Source: Paenibacillus contaminans (GTDB lineage Bacteria; Bacillota; Bacilli; Paenibacillales; NBRC-103111). Taken from it: a stretch of DNA of 64,000 nt. A program made the translations under genes and the position numbers. Of the stretch, positions 54,760 through 64,000 are shown one piece after another; the first letter of the stretch is position 1, and the number at the start of each line of letters is the position of its first letter. The notes below the pieces were generated by a model. The model made no database searches. It worked only from the letters and a program-made list of their open reading frames with translations, and had not been told where the DNA came from. The stretch lies in contig NZ_QMFB01000009.1 in assembly GCF_003285015.1 (NCBI RefSeq), positions 1 through 64,000 on the forward strand, read 5' to 3'.

Positions 54760-56442
54760 ATGGCTAAAGGTTTTTCCAGTCTGAACCGAGCGGATACATT
54801 CGAGCAATTGAACGGCCGGGAATTCGACCTGCTCGTCGTAGGCGGCGGCATTACCGGCTGCGGCATCGCGCTCGATGCGGCCAACCGCGGCATCCGCACT
54901 TTGCTGATCGAGATGCAGGACTTCGCCGCAGGCACATCCAGCCGGTCGACCAAGCTCGTGCACGGCGGTCTGCGTTATTTGAAGCAGCTCGAAGTCAAAA
55001 TGGTGGCTGAGGTCGGCAAAGAACGCGCCATCGTTTACGAGAACGGCCCGCATGTCACGACGCCGGAGCGGATGATGCTGCCGATCTACAAGGGCGGGAC
55101 GTTCGGCAAATTTTCCACTTCGCTCGGCCTGCTCGTCTATGATTATTTGGCGGGCGTCAAACGCAGCGAAAGGCGCAAAATGCTTGATATTTCAACTACA
55201 AGGAAGCGCGAGCCGCTTTTGAAGCAAGAAGGCTTGCTTGGCAGCGGATATTATGTGGAATACCGGACGGATGACGCCAGGCTGACGATTGAGGTGCTGA
55301 AGCGCGCGGTAGATTTCGGAGCGACGGCTGTCAGTTATGCCAAAGCGGAGCGGTTTCTGTATAAGGAGGACGGTCAGGCGGCCGGAGTGACGGTGTCCGA
55401 TCAATTGACGGGACGAACGGTCGAGGTGCATGCCAAAAAAATCGTCAACGCAACCGGTCCTTGGGTCGATACGCTGAGGGAGATGGACGGCTCGAAGAAA
55501 GGGAAGCAGCTTCGTCTGACCAAGGGCATTCATTTGATCATCGATCAGAGCCGCTTTCCGTTGAAGCAGGCAGTATATTTCGATACGCCGGACAAAAGGA
55601 TGATTTTCGCCATCCCCCGCGACGGCAAAACGTATGTCGGCACGACAGATACTTTCTATGAAGGTGACACGGCGCACCCGAAAATGACGAATGCCGACAG
55701 GACGTATGTCATTGCGGCGATCAACGACATGTTCCCAGGCGCGCGTATCGCCGAGAGCGATATCGAATCGAGCTGGGCCGGCGTGCGGCCGCTTATCTAC
55801 GAGGAAGGGAAGGATCCGTCCGAAATATCGCGCAAGGACGAGATCTGGGTGTCCCCGTCCGGATTGATCACGATCGCCGGCGGCAAATTGACGGGTTACC
55901 GCAAAATGGCGGAGATGGTCGTCGATCTTGTTTCGCGTAAACTGGAGAGCGAATACGGGCATAAGACGAAGGAATGCGTGACGAAGCATATCCCGATTTC
56001 CGGCGGCGATGTGGGCGGATCCAAGCATTTGGACTCGTTCGTCGAGCAGAAAGGCCGCAGCGCGCAAGCCTTCGGGCTGAACGAGGAGGCGGGGCGCAAG
56101 CTTGCGCGCTTTTACGGCTCGAACGCCGACCGCGTCTTCCGCGCCGGAGGGAACGATGCCGCCGGGGAAGCGGCCAAATACGAGCTGCCCCTTGAGCTGT
56201 ATCGTGCTTTGCGGTATGCGATCGAAGAGGAAATGACGGTGAAGCCGGTAGACTTTTTCATCCGCCGGACGGGCGCACTGCTGTTCAATATCGGTCTGGT
56301 TTACCGGTACAAAAAGCAAACGATCCGCTGCATGGGCGACCTGCTGCATTGGGATGAACGAACGCGCGCCCGGTACGCGGAGGAGCTGGAGCGGGAGCTG
56401 CTCGATGCAGTTGTGCCGGTGGATGCGCAGCCCGCCAAGTAA
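54760..56442 (+). CDS. glpD: Aerobic glycerol-3-phosphate dehydrogenase
   Basis: 560 residues. FAD-binding LLVVGGGITGCGIALDAANRG at about 21-41 (shown in part), SRSTKLVHGGLRYLKQLEV, FAIPRDGKTYVGTTDTFYEG and SSWAGVRPLIYEEGK are characteristic. It oxidises glycerol-3-phosphate to dihydroxyacetone phosphate at the membrane and passes electrons to quinone. Start after GGGAGGAGATTCAT. Works with glpK directly upstream. Confidence 0.97.
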   Translation: MAKGFSSLNRADTFEQLNGREFDLLVVGGGITGCGIALDAANRGIRTLLIEMQDFAAGTSSRSTKLVHGGLRYLKQLEVKMVAEVGKERAIVYENGPHVTTPERMMLPIYKGGTFGKFSTSLGLLVYDYLAGVKRSERRKMLDISTTRKREPLLKQEGLLGSGYYVEYRTDDARLTIEVLKRAVDFGATAVSYAKAERFLYKEDGQAAGVTVSDQLTGRTVEVHAKKIVNATGPWVDTLREMDGSKKGKQLRLTKGIHLIIDQSRFPLKQAVYFDTPDKRMIFAIPRDGKTYVGTTDTFYEGDTAHPKMTNADRTYVIAAINDMFPGARIAESDIESSWAGVRPLIYEEGKDPSEISRKDEIWVSPSGLITIAGGKLTGYRKMAEMVVDLVSRKLESEYGHKTKECVTKHIPISGGDVGGSKHLDSFVEQKGRSAQAFGLNEEAGRKLARFYGSNADRVFRAGGNDAAGEAAKYELPLELYRALRYAIEEEMTVKPVDFFIRRTGALLFNIGLVYRYKKQTIRCMGDLLHWDERTRARYAEELERELLDAVVPVDAQPAK

Positions 56443-56593
56443 TGGAATCCCGCGCTATCCTGAAGAGGCTGGCGGGGGGTTTTTGCTATTTATTATGAGT
56501 AATCGCCATTACCCCGCTGCTATAGCAAAGCGCATGAATAATAATCCAGCCAAGGGTAAAAAGTACATTTGACTAAAGTGCTGGAGGATGATT

Positions 56594-58168
56594 ATGGAGC
56601 ATTTGGAAACGGGCAGCGAAGACATGACGTTAACGAACCGGCAGGGCCATCCGATCTCGGATAATCAGAACATTCGAACGGTAGGAAATCGGGGGCCGTC
56701 TACTCTCGAAAATTACCATTTTATCGAAAAAATATCGCACTTCGACCGCGAGAAAATTCCCGAGCGGGTCGTCCATGCCCGCGGAGCCGGAGCACACGGT
56801 TACTTCGAAGCGTACGGGAAAGCGGGCAACGAGCCGGTTTCGAAATATACGAGAGCCAAGCTTTTTCAAGAGGCGGGCAAGCGGACGCCGGTGTTCGTCC
56901 GTTTTTCGACGGTCATTCACGGCGGACATTCGCCGGAAACGCTGCGGGATCCGCGGGGCTTCGCCGTGAAGTTTTATACCGAGGACGGCAACTGGGATTT
57001 GGTCGGCAACAACCTGAAAGTTTTCTTTATCCGCGACCCGCTCAAGTTTCCGGACATGGTTCACGCTTTCCGGCCGGATCCGGTTACGAATTTGCCGAAT
57101 CCGGAGCGCATGTTCGATTTTGTCTCCAACTCGCCGGAAGCGACGCATATGATCACCTTCCTGTTCTCGCCATGGGGCATTCCGGCGAACTACCGGCAGA
57201 TGCAGGGCTCCGGCGTCAATACATACAAATGGGTTAACGAAGCGGGCGAAGCTATGCTCGTCAAATACCATTGGGAGCCGGTGAAGACGGGGATCAAAAA
57301 TTTGACGCAGCGCGAAGCGGAAGAAATACAAGCGAAAAATACGAGCCACGCCACGCAGGATTTGTACGAAGCCATCGAGCTCGGCGACTTTCCGGAGTGG
57401 GAGCTATGCGTGCAGCTTTTGAGCGACGACGAGCATCCGGAGCTTGATTTCGATCCCCTCGATCCGACGAAGCTGTGGGATCATGAACGTTTTCCGTTTC
57501 TGCCGGTAGGTAAAATGGTTTTGAACAAAAACCCCGAGAACTATTTCGCCGAGGTGGAGCAAGCGGCCTTCGGGACGGGCGTGCTGGTGGACGGCCTGGA
57601 TTTCTCGGACGACAAGCTGCTCCAGGGAAGGACCTTCTCTTATTCGGATACGCAGCGGCACCGGGTAGGCACGAACTACCTGCAGCTCCCGATCAACGCT
57701 CCCAAAGCGAAGGTAGCCACCAATCAGCGGGACGGACAAATGGCTTTCATTGTAGACAAGGCACCCGGCCAAAATCCTCACGTGAATTACGAGCCCTCCT
57801 CGCTCGGCGGGCTGCATGAAGCGCAGAAGACCGGCAAGGATCACGAGCCTGCCTACACGGCCAAGCTCGTTCGCGAGAAAATCGGCCGCCCGAACGATTT
57901 CGCGCAAGCCGGGGACACGTTCCGGAAGTTCAGCGATGAAGAACGGGAGGAATTGATCGGCAATCTGGTCGACGCCTTGAAAATTTGCGAGCCGGTTATT
58001 CAAGACAATATGATCGCTCATTTCACGCAGGCCGATCCCGAATATGGGCGGCGGGTTTCCGAAGGCTTGGCGAAGGCGAAAAGCGATTCCGCTCACATCA
58101 GCAGCGATTCCGCCCGGCAAGGGGCGGAAATGGCGGAGCGGTCCGGCCAGCGCACGGACGGCTATTAG
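56594..58168 (+). CDS. katA: Catalase (haem, small-subunit clade)
   Basis: 524 residues. Active-site His in [15 protein letters not shown], Asn in [16 protein letters not shown], and the haem-ligand Tyr in [17 protein letters not shown]. It breaks down hydrogen peroxide to water and oxygen. Start at ATG 56594 seven bases after GGAGG; an ATG at 56588 is too close. C-terminal [16 protein letters not shown] tail is ordinary. Stands alone. Confidence 0.96.
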   Translation: MEHLETGSEDMTLTNRQGHPISDNQNIRTVGNRGPSTLENYHFIEKISHFDREKIPERVVHARGAGAHGYFEAYGKAGNEPVSKYTRAKLFQEAGKRTPVFVRFSTVIHGGHSPETLRDPRGFAVKFYTEDGNWDLVGNNLKVFFIRDPLKFPDMVHAFRPDPVTNLPNPERMFDFVSNSPEATHMITFLFSPWGIPANYRQMQGSGVNTYKWVNEAGEAMLVKYHWEPVKTGIKNLTQREAEEIQAKNTSHATQDLYEAIELGDFPEWELCVQLLSDDEHPELDFDPLDPTKLWDHERFPFLPVGKMVLNKNPENYFAEVEQAAFGTGVLVDGLDFSDDKLLQGRTFSYSDTQRHRVGTNYLQLPINAPKAKVATNQRDGQMAFIVDKAPGQNPHVNYEPSSLGGLHEAQKTGKDHEPAYTAKLVREKIGRPNDFAQAGDTFRKFSDEEREELIGNLVDALKICEPVIQDNMIAHFTQADPEYGRRVSEGLAKAKSDSAHISSDSARQGAEMAERSGQRTDGY

Positions 58169-58297
58169 TACACCAAAACGTAAACCATCCATCCATTTAC
58201 CAGGTTCTACCCGCGGCCGCCGGCAAACAAATCCCGAATACAACTGTTGGGATTATTAGGGTACTGGTTTATACAGGAAGAATGGCGCGAACGGAGC

Positions 58298-58486
58298 GCT
58301 AACTGGAAAACATACAGCTATTTTCGGTTAAATCGCCCGAATCAGACACTTAGCTGGAAAACCTACAGCTAATTTTGCCCATCGTTTCGTTTTTAGGTGA
58401 TTTCGCTAGAATTAGCTGTAGGTTTTCCATTAAGATCCGTGAAACGAGCCATATTCGCAAAATTACCTGTATGTTTTCCAGTTAGC
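58298..58486. repeat. Nested perfect inverted repeats (REP/MITE-like intergenic element)
   Basis: Outer arms GCTAACTGGAAAACATACAG (58298-58317) and exact inverse (58467-58486). Inner arms TGGAAAACCTACAGCTAATT (58355-58374) and exact inverse (58410-58429). The arms are similar to each other, so the unit looks like two related palindromes, one inside the other. No gene between 58169 and 58554. Confidence 0.85.
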
Positions 58487-58554
58487 ATGTCGCCGGTTTC
58501 TCGCGTTCCGGCGAGGGGGCGAGGGGAAAGTCGGCCGATACTGGAAACCGGCGG

Positions 58555-59045
58555 CTAATCCGCCAATATCGCCTGGCGAAACGTTTCCTTGGCCTGTGCG
58601 GCGTTCACTCCGGTATGGATCGTCGTATCCGCCGGGTAGATCGCGCGAGCTTTGGCCATATCGACGAACTCTCGCCCGGCCTTATCGGCGCCGCTTGGCC
58701 GCGCCCGCCCGAGAATCAGGCCCGGCACATAACCTGCGGAGCTCTGCAATCTGACCGAGCGGAAGCGGCTTCCGAACATCTCCGGTTGAAATGCTCCCGA
58801 ACGGAGCCGGATAAACGGCGTCGAATCGGGAATGTTCGACGTACGGGTTTGTTCCGGCATCTTCCGAATCCCCGTGAATCAGCTTGAGCAGACTCGTTTT
58901 CTCCAAACGGGAATGAAGCGTCTGGAGGCTGCCGATCAAACTTTTCAGCGGTACATACACGAGCCTTGACATAAGCAGCAAGATCGACAGGCCGACGAAA
59001 ACCGCAAGGATGGAAGCGACGATTCTTTGGGGAACATGCTTTCAG
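58555..59045 (-). pseudogene. Degraded AraC-type transmembrane regulator, middle part only
   Basis: Two minus-strand frames read as one broken gene. One gives a membrane helix (RIVASILAVFVGLSILLLMS) then RLVYVPLKSLIGSLQTLHSR and KLIHGDSED; after a shift, sense continues with GYVPGLILGRARPSGADKAG and ends at a stop at 58555. Membrane helix, linker and GxxRP region are like the large two-helix AraC regulators common in Paenibacillus. The sensor start and the helix-turn-helix end are missing. Confidence 0.5.
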
Positions 59046-59078
59046 CCTCCCGCTTGAATATGGCTTGCGCTCGCGCGG

Positions 59079-60197
59079 CTACACAGGAAACTGTTCCCGA
59101 TATAGCGTATATTTGGCGAGCCGTTCCAAATTGATGCCGTAGCCGATGCCCGGACCGTCCGGCACGGAAATTTGCCCGTCGCGCATGGTCACCATCGGAT
59201 CGACAATGTCCTCTTCCCAGTAATTCGACGAAGCAGCCGTATCTCCGGGCAATGTGAAATTGCTTAACGCAGACAATGCGATATTATGCGCCCGGCCGAT
59301 GCCCGATTCGAGCATGCCGCCGCACCATACGGGGATTTGCCGTTCCGCGCAAAGATTATGCAGCTTGATTGCCTCCGTCAGACCGCCGACGCGTCCTGTC
59401 TTGATATTGATAATCCGGCAGCTGCCAAGCTCGATCGCTTTCCGCGCGTCGTCGGCCGAGTGAATGCTCTCGTCCAGACAGATAGGCGTTCGCAGCTGCC
59501 GCTGCAATTCGCGATGGTCCACCAGATCGTCATACGCCAGCGGCTGCTCGATCATCATCAACCGATAGTCGTCCAATTGCCGGAGATGCTCCGTATCGGC
59601 GAGCGTATAAGCGGAGTTGGCGTCAACCATCAGCGGGATATCGGGATACTTCCGCCGCACGCCGTCGACGATGCCGATATCCCAGCCCGGCTTGATCTTA
59701 ATTTTGATCCGCTTGTAGCCGTCATCGATCCGCCGGCCGATCGTATCCAGCAATTGTTCCAGCGACGATTTGATGCCGATGCTTACTCCGACCTCGATCG
59801 AGGCTTTCGTACCGCCGATGACGGCGGCAAGCGGCAAATTTTGCCGCTTGGCATAAAGATCCCAGCAAGCGGTCTCCAGCGCCGCCTTGGCCATCCGGTT
59901 GCCGCGAATGCGGCTGAACAGGTCGGCCAGCCCGGACGGATGCCCGATTTTCGCCTGGCGCAGCAAAGGGATCAGAAACTTCTCAAGCAGATGCCAATTG
60001 CCCTTGAGCGTCTCTTCATTATAAGAAGGCTCGACGAATGCGACCGACTCGCCCCAGCCGGATCTTCCTTCCGAATCCGTCACCTCGACGGCAATAAATT
60101 CTCTTTCATGCAATGTGCCGAAGCTCGTTGTGAAAGGGTTTAACAAAGGCATGCTTATATGCCGCAATGTGACGGTCTGAATATCCAACCTTACCAT
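59079..60197 (-). CDS. N-succinylamino acid racemase / o-succinylbenzoate synthase (enolase superfamily)
   Basis: 372 residues. Catalytic K-x-K in [10 protein letters not shown], metal ligands Asp in [10 protein letters not shown], Glu in [11 protein letters not shown] and Asp in [11 protein letters not shown], and second Lys in [10 protein letters not shown]. MenC-type enzymes make o-succinylbenzoate in menaquinone synthesis; the NSAR branch racemises N-succinyl amino acids. The neighbours here are an M20 deacylase and a GNAT, not men genes, which favours NSAR. ATG overlaps the end of the M20 gene by 7 bases. Confidence 0.88.
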   Translation of the reverse strand: MVRLDIQTVTLRHISMPLLNPFTTSFGTLHEREFIAVEVTDSEGRSGWGESVAFVEPSYNEETLKGNWHLLEKFLIPLLRQAKIGHPSGLADLFSRIRGNRMAKAALETACWDLYAKRQNLPLAAVIGGTKASIEVGVSIGIKSSLEQLLDTIGRRIDDGYKRIKIKIKPGWDIGIVDGVRRKYPDIPLMVDANSAYTLADTEHLRQLDDYRLMMIEQPLAYDDLVDHRELQRQLRTPICLDESIHSADDARKAIELGSCRIINIKTGRVGGLTEAIKLHNLCAERQIPVWCGGMLESGIGRAHNIALSALSNFTLPGDTAASSNYWEEDIVDPMVTMRDGQISVPDGPGIGYGINLERLAKYTLYREQFPV

Positions 60198-61417
60198 TCC
60201 TCCTCGAATAGCTGAATAACTGTCATAGCTAAGATCGCCGTGCCTGTACGCAGCGCGGTATGATCGAAAGTCATGTCCGGATGATGCAGCCCCGGCGTCA
60301 GACCGCTGCCCAAGCCAATCATCGTCGCCTTTAGCGACCTGCGCTCCATCGGGTAAAAATGAAAATCTTCCGCTCCCGGCGTAACGACCGGACCGGCCAG
60401 TCCTTCCTCTCCGAGCATCTCGACGATGGCTAGGCCGACGATACGCTCCATATCGGCATTCGGTATTGCGGGCGCCGCCAAGATCGCCCAGTCCGTCTCC
60501 ACTTCGGCTCCGCTTGCGGCCCCGGCCTCTGCAGCCGCTTGCCGTACGCGCTCCGCAAGCCGCACAAGCTCCTCATGCGTCGAGGCGCGGATGTCGACCG
60601 TGAACGCCGCATCGTCCGGGATCACGTTCACGCTTTCGTTCGGCACCCGCACTGTCGTTACTTTGCAGGACCCGCCGTTTGCCGGGTCATTCCGAATGGC
60701 TTTGACGGCCGTGACGATCGCAGCCAGCGTCTCAATCGCATTGATTCCGTCTTCGGGCCGGGCGGCATGGGCTTGCCGACCTTTGATCCGGCCGCGTACA
60801 TGAGCTACGCCGCCATGATAAATCGCGCTTGATGCACGTCCCAGCGATAGCTCCTTTTGGGGCCGCAGATGAATGCCGACCATGCAGTCTACCGTATCCA
60901 GCATGCCGGAGCGCAGCAGCGTCTTCGCCCCCTCCGCCGTTTCTTCGGCCGGCTGAAAAACGGCCAATAGTTCTCCCGCCGGTATTCGGAACCCGATCTC
61001 CTTCAAGCAGCGGATGGCGGAAAACACCATCGTCATATGAGCGTCATGACCGCAGGAATGATTGGCCCGCCACTGTCCGTTCACCGACTGCCAAAGCGCA
61101 TCCATATCGGCGCGCAGCGCGACGGTACGACCGGGGGCTGAACCGTCGTTCGGCTTAATTTGTTCGGGCTTGCCGATTGGGTGGGCGTCCGGATTACTGC
61201 CTGAACCGCACCAGGCGCCGATCATTCCGGTATGATCGGCGAATGTTCGGGTATCCAGGCCGATTGCGGTCAGCCGGCTGCATATATACGCGGTGGTGCG
61301 ATGCTCCTGCCAGCCGATCTCAGCCAGCTCGTGCAGCTCCGTAAACATCCGCTCCACTTCCGCGGCATGGTCGGCTGTCCAGCGTTTGATCCGTTCTTTC
61401 CACACCGTAGCGGTCAC
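60191..61417 (-). CDS. M20 family N-acyl amino acid amidohydrolase
   Basis: 408 residues from a GTG that overlaps the GNAT stop (GTGA), with AAGGGG upstream. Metal site: Cys/His in [12 protein letters not shown], Glu pair in [12 protein letters not shown], His in GIHLRPQKE and in [13 protein letters not shown]; dimerisation domain with [14 protein letters not shown]. The family removes acyl groups from amino acids. In this operon the likely reaction is hydrolysis of N-succinyl-L-amino acids made by the racemase. Confidence 0.9.
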   Translation of the reverse strand: MTATVWKERIKRWTADHAAEVERMFTELHELAEIGWQEHRTTAYICSRLTAIGLDTRTFADHTGMIGAWCGSGSNPDAHPIGKPEQIKPNDGSAPGRTVALRADMDALWQSVNGQWRANHSCGHDAHMTMVFSAIRCLKEIGFRIPAGELLAVFQPAEETAEGAKTLLRSGMLDTVDCMVGIHLRPQKELSLGRASSAIYHGGVAHVRGRIKGRQAHAARPEDGINAIETLAAIVTAVKAIRNDPANGGSCKVTTVRVPNESVNVIPDDAAFTVDIRASTHEELVRLAERVRQAAAEAGAASGAEVETDWAILAAPAIPNADMERIVGLAIVEMLGEEGLAGPVVTPGAEDFHFYPMERRSLKATMIGLGSGLTPGLHHPDMTFDHTALRTGTAILAMTVIQLFEEEW

Positions 61418-62217
61418 CGTTTTTGTTCCCCTTCCAGAACGTAATAACTTATCGCATCGTCGCCGGGAAGCAAGCCGACGATGCGATAGCTGCGGCTGAA
61501 CGCTTGCTCGCACAGCTCGCGCAAACGCTGCTTCCAGGCTGCTATAACGGCCGGATCGCGCTCCTTGATCTTGGCCGCATCCCGCGGCACTGCCAGTAAA
61601 TAGCCTTCACCGTTGAAATTCCGCTCGAGCCCTGGCGGGTGAACGTCATGCTTTTCAACATCTCCAAGCAGTACGGAGTAGCCCGTCCATCGCCGGTCCG
61701 CCGCGTATTCGCCGCGGATTGCCGCGCGTACCCGGGGAGAAGCGAGCTCCCACCGTACAAGGAACCGGTCGCTCGGATCCTCATGCCGATCGGTGCCGTA
61801 CACAGCATGCATGTATACGTTTACCGACCCGCCGAGCTTACACACATTCAAGAAGCCGTTGCGAAGCTGAAACGGATCGTAGGTCCAGGTGATCGCCGAA
61901 TAACCGCGTTCGATCGCCCACAAACGCTGCTCCAGCTTCAACCTGGTGCCCAATCCCCGATTGCGGTAATCGGGGTGCACGACCATCATGTGCGAATGCA
62001 AATAAGGCTCCTTGCCGTCATAAGCAGAGAAGCCATAGCAGAAACCCGCCGGTTTGCCGTCGTCATATACGGCGATTACCGATCCGCCATGCAGCACAGC
62101 CGCCTTCATCTGGGCGGCGGAGGTAAACATCTCGCTGGGCCAGGTTGTGCCTTGCAGCTCCGAAAGCTGCCGCAGCTCGTCATATTGCGTTACAGAGCGG
62201 TAGGTTAGTTGCTCCAC
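61414..62217 (-). CDS. GNAT family N-acyltransferase, probable amino acid N-succinyltransferase
   Basis: 267 residues from a GTG behind GGAGGA. The acetyl-CoA/succinyl-CoA motif is MMVVHPDYRNRGLGTRLKLE (R-x-x-G-x-G), and GFCYGFSAYDGKEPYLHSH precedes it. Similar GNAT proteins sit with NSAR and M20 genes in Geobacillus, where the trio turns D- into L-amino acids by succinylation, racemisation and desuccinylation. Substrate here is inferred from that layout. Confidence 0.82.
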   Translation of the reverse strand: MEQLTYRSVTQYDELRQLSELQGTTWPSEMFTSAAQMKAAVLHGGSVIAVYDDGKPAGFCYGFSAYDGKEPYLHSHMMVVHPDYRNRGLGTRLKLEQRLWAIERGYSAITWTYDPFQLRNGFLNVCKLGGSVNVYMHAVYGTDRHEDPSDRFLVRWELASPRVRAAIRGEYAADRRWTGYSVLLGDVEKHDVHPPGLERNFNGEGYLLAVPRDAAKIKERDPAVIAAWKQRLRELCEQAFSRSYRIVGLLPGDDAISYYVLEGEQKR

Positions 62218-62266
62218 TCGATTATTCCTCCAGTCATTAAAATCAGCCTTACACCGGGCGTCCCGT

Positions 62267-63151
62267 TCAACCCTCATCAATCGGATTCACAAAATAGAAG
62301 GAGCGTTCGCCGAGCGCCTGCTCTTGGTCGAGCCGCTGCTGCACCTGCCGGTGGTCCCTCACAGTCAGGAATCCGGTCAGCGTGTTCAGCAGAGCGAATA
62401 CGGCCGGCATCCCCTGCAGCGTGACCGGCTGACCGGATTCTATCTCCACCTTCAGCAGCTGATCCGCCAGCAGCGCCAGCGGAGATAGGGCATCGTCCGT
62501 TATCGCGATGACCTGAGCGGAGCGGCGTTTTGCTTCTTTTACGAACTCGTGAGTCTCGCGCATATATCTCGGGAATGAAATTGCGATCACCAGCCAGCCG
62601 GGCTGTATCCGGGACAGCATATAATTCCCGTCTTCCATACCGCCATGGTACAGGGTGGCGTTGCCGCGAAGAATGTTCAGCGAATACGTCAGCCAGTGGG
62701 CCGGTGCGAACGAAGCACGCAAACCGATTACCGCAATATGCGATGCGGAGCGGATGAGCTCCACCGCTTGCTCCAGCGCCGCCGGGCTGAGCTCCGCCAG
62801 CGTACGCTCGACGTTCGCGGCGTTCAAGCTCGTACGATGAGCGATGTATGCGGCCGCATCCGTCGGGTCGCTTGCAGCCGTAGTCCCCAGCCTGCTGATA
62901 GGATTGCTGGATTTGCGTTCCTCAAGAAGCGCATTGTGGATCTCTTTCTGCAGCATGCCGTAGCCGGTAAAACCGATCACGACGCTGAAGCGGATGACGG
63001 TCGTCTCGCTCGTACCGGTAAACGCGCCGACTTCCTTGGCCGAGAGCAGTGCGATCCGGCTCGGGTCCTCAAGAATAAACTTCGCTACCTTCCTTTGACT
63101 TGCCGTTAAGCTGTCGAATGCTTTGCGAATATGACTGCGAATCGTCTCCAT
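62267..63151 (-). CDS. MurR/RpiR family transcriptional regulator
   Basis: 294 residues. N-terminal RpiR helix-turn-helix (LTASQRKVAKFILEDPSRIA, SAKEVGAFTGTSETTVIRFS) and C-terminal SIS domain (about 125-260: AVELIRSASHIAVIGLRASF, VIAISFPRYMRETHEFVKEA). SIS domains bind phosphosugars or similar small ligands. As first gene of the operon, 50 bp before the GNAT, it probably controls it. The stretch 63152-63537 upstream holds its promoter region; short frames there have no support. Confidence 0.92.
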   Translation of the reverse strand: METIRSHIRKAFDSLTASQRKVAKFILEDPSRIALLSAKEVGAFTGTSETTVIRFSVVIGFTGYGMLQKEIHNALLEERKSSNPISRLGTTAASDPTDAAAYIAHRTSLNAANVERTLAELSPAALEQAVELIRSASHIAVIGLRASFAPAHWLTYSLNILRGNATLYHGGMEDGNYMLSRIQPGWLVIAISFPRYMRETHEFVKEAKRRSAQVIAITDDALSPLALLADQLLKVEIESGQPVTLQGMPAVFALLNTLTGFLTVRDHRQVQQRLDQEQALGERSFYFVNPIDEG

Positions 63152-63537
63152 GTTATCGTTCCTTTTTGAAGTTTAGACACCATAGTTATAAATATTTAGA
63201 AGTGTACCATTCACAAATTCATTATATCCAGTCCGACAGCAGATGACAATACAGATCTGGAACGCGAGCGTTCATGCAGAGAGAGCGGGTTCCGGTGATG
63301 CTTAACGCGGTTAAATGCCAACTGTATATTTGGAATGAAGGGTGTGTTGCCGACTATCTTGGGGAATGTCGTCAGATGTACAACCGGCATGCCGATCATT
63401 TACCGGATTTGACGGAGGTAAACTTTTGCATATCAAGCTTCGTGAACGTCAAATGGCCCCCCCTCTGCTAGAAAGGGGCTATTGTCACCGTAAGATTTTT
63501 ATGAAAGTTGTACCATTTACCGCTAATACCGGCAAAT

Positions 63538-63815
63538 CTATATGAAAAATCATATAGAATTCGTCATTCAGCGTTAGTTTCGAAGAACCTATATGAAAAA
63601 TCATATGGAATTCGTCATTCAGCGTTAATATCGGCGAATCTATGTGAAAAATCATATGGAATTCATCATGCAGAGTTAACATCGAATCTATATGAAAAAT
63701 CATATAGAATTCGTCATTCAGTGTTAATTTCAACGAACCTATATGAAAAATCATACCGAATTCATCATTCAGCGTTAGTTTCGAAGAAGCTATATGAAAA
63801 ATCATACAGGTTAAC
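63538..63815. repeat. Six-copy tandem repeat, 51-bp unit
   Basis: CTATATGAAAAATCATAT-type starts recur at 63538, 63589, 63640, 63688, 63739 and 63790, i.e. steps of 51, 51, 48, 51, 51. Each unit has the palindrome ATATGA-AAAA-TCATAT followed by GAATTCGTCATTCAGCGTTA. All steps are multiples of three, so one minus-strand frame stays open through all copies (MIFHI..LTLNDEF units). A start and ribosome binding site for that frame are unconvincing. Confidence 0.85.
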
Positions 63816-63918
63816 AGGAATACAGTTAGATAAAGCCTGTCGGCTGCGACCGTCCGAGTTTCTCTTGCCAGGAGTGATTTTAGCCGCAAGTAATTTTGAC
63901 TATTCCAATTTACATCAT

Positions 63919-64000
63919 CTAAACCGAAGAAACAGGCTTCTCCGAAGTACGCTTGTACAAGCCGAGCCGGTATTGCAAGGGTGTCTGCCCCATGAAGCGT
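63919..64000 (-). CDS. AraC family regulator, C-terminal end only (5' part outside window)
   Basis: The minus frame entering at the window edge reads RFMGQTPLQYRLGLYKRTSE and stops at a TAG (63919-63921). F-x-G-x-[ST]-P-x-x-Y-R is the end of the second AraC helix-turn-helix. Only the last 26 residues are in the window. Confidence 0.7.
   Translation of the reverse strand, partial: RFMGQTPLQYRLGLYKRTSEKPVSSV

Noticed and set aside
58298-58486. Insertion sequence
   Set aside because: Inverted repeats are present, but there is no transposase frame between them.
63268-63545. Two overlapping plus-strand frames of about 65 codons before the tandem repeat
   Set aside because: No ribosome binding site, no coding sense and overlap with each other.
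63538-63815. CRISPR array
   Set aside because: The whole 51-bp unit is repeated; there are no unique spacers, and no cas genes are nearby.

Overview
The window reads as chromosome of a spore-forming, low-to-mid GC Firmicute of the Paenibacillaceae (Paenibacillus/Cohnella-like). Reasons: an RNase R tail followed by smpB and ssrA, strong AGGAGG-type ribosome binding sites, GTG/TTG starts, S-layer-homology (SLH) surface enzymes, several AraC regulators, a collagen-like protein of exosporium type and CcpA-type cre sites. This placement comes from gene content only.

Region 1 (1-14.4 kb): rnr tail, smpB and ssrA, then an accessory zone. Five degenerate copies of the tmRNA 3' end, most followed by a hairpin, punctuate it like stacked attachment-site scars. 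Between the scars lie a decayed recombinase-like tail, a decayed Cys-rich gene, an AraC regulator fused in frame to an iron-siderophore-type binding lipoprotein, a UPF0158 protein, a Fur-box-associated flavin reductase, a MazE-like/Doc toxin-antitoxin pair and a 1283-residue SLH-anchored phosphoesterase. An RQC-minor protein closes the zone.

Region 2 (14.4-21.5 kb): a GntR/FadR regulator diverges from a seven-gene catabolic operon: DUF6282 metal-hydrolase-like protein, cupin, HpcH/HpaI aldolase, MFS carrier, thiolase and both subunits of a 3-oxoacid CoA-transferase. The substrate is unknown.

Region 3 (21.5-25.9 kb): small and hypothetical genes, a Cys-containing ribosomal protein L28, a DIP1984 protein and an AraC regulator.

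Region 4 (25.9-41 kb): a minus-strand surface glycan locus (GH36, DUF4838 enzyme with cohesin and dockerin, single-cohesin SLH protein, Tat-type beta-helix protein) led by a cre site. It is followed by two near-duplicate orphan response regulators flanking an SRPBCC protein and a sulfatase.

Region 5 (40.5-49.6 kb): a 33-residue peptide overlapping a GNAT-like gene downstream of an ABC exporter with a cNMP domain; a ZIP transporter; and two divergent cation antiporters, each behind a leader ending in a very similar terminator hairpin.

Region 6 (49.6-58.2 kb): a divergent hprK paralogue, a collagen-like protein with two small partners, three copies of a 60-nt structured repeat, glpK-glpD with an intervening attenuator, and catalase.

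Region 7 (58.2-64 kb): nested inverted repeats, a decayed AraC-type membrane sensor, an operon matching the N-succinylamino-acid racemase route (RpiR regulator, GNAT, M20 deacylase, MenC/NSAR), a six-copy 51-bp tandem repeat, and the end of another AraC gene.
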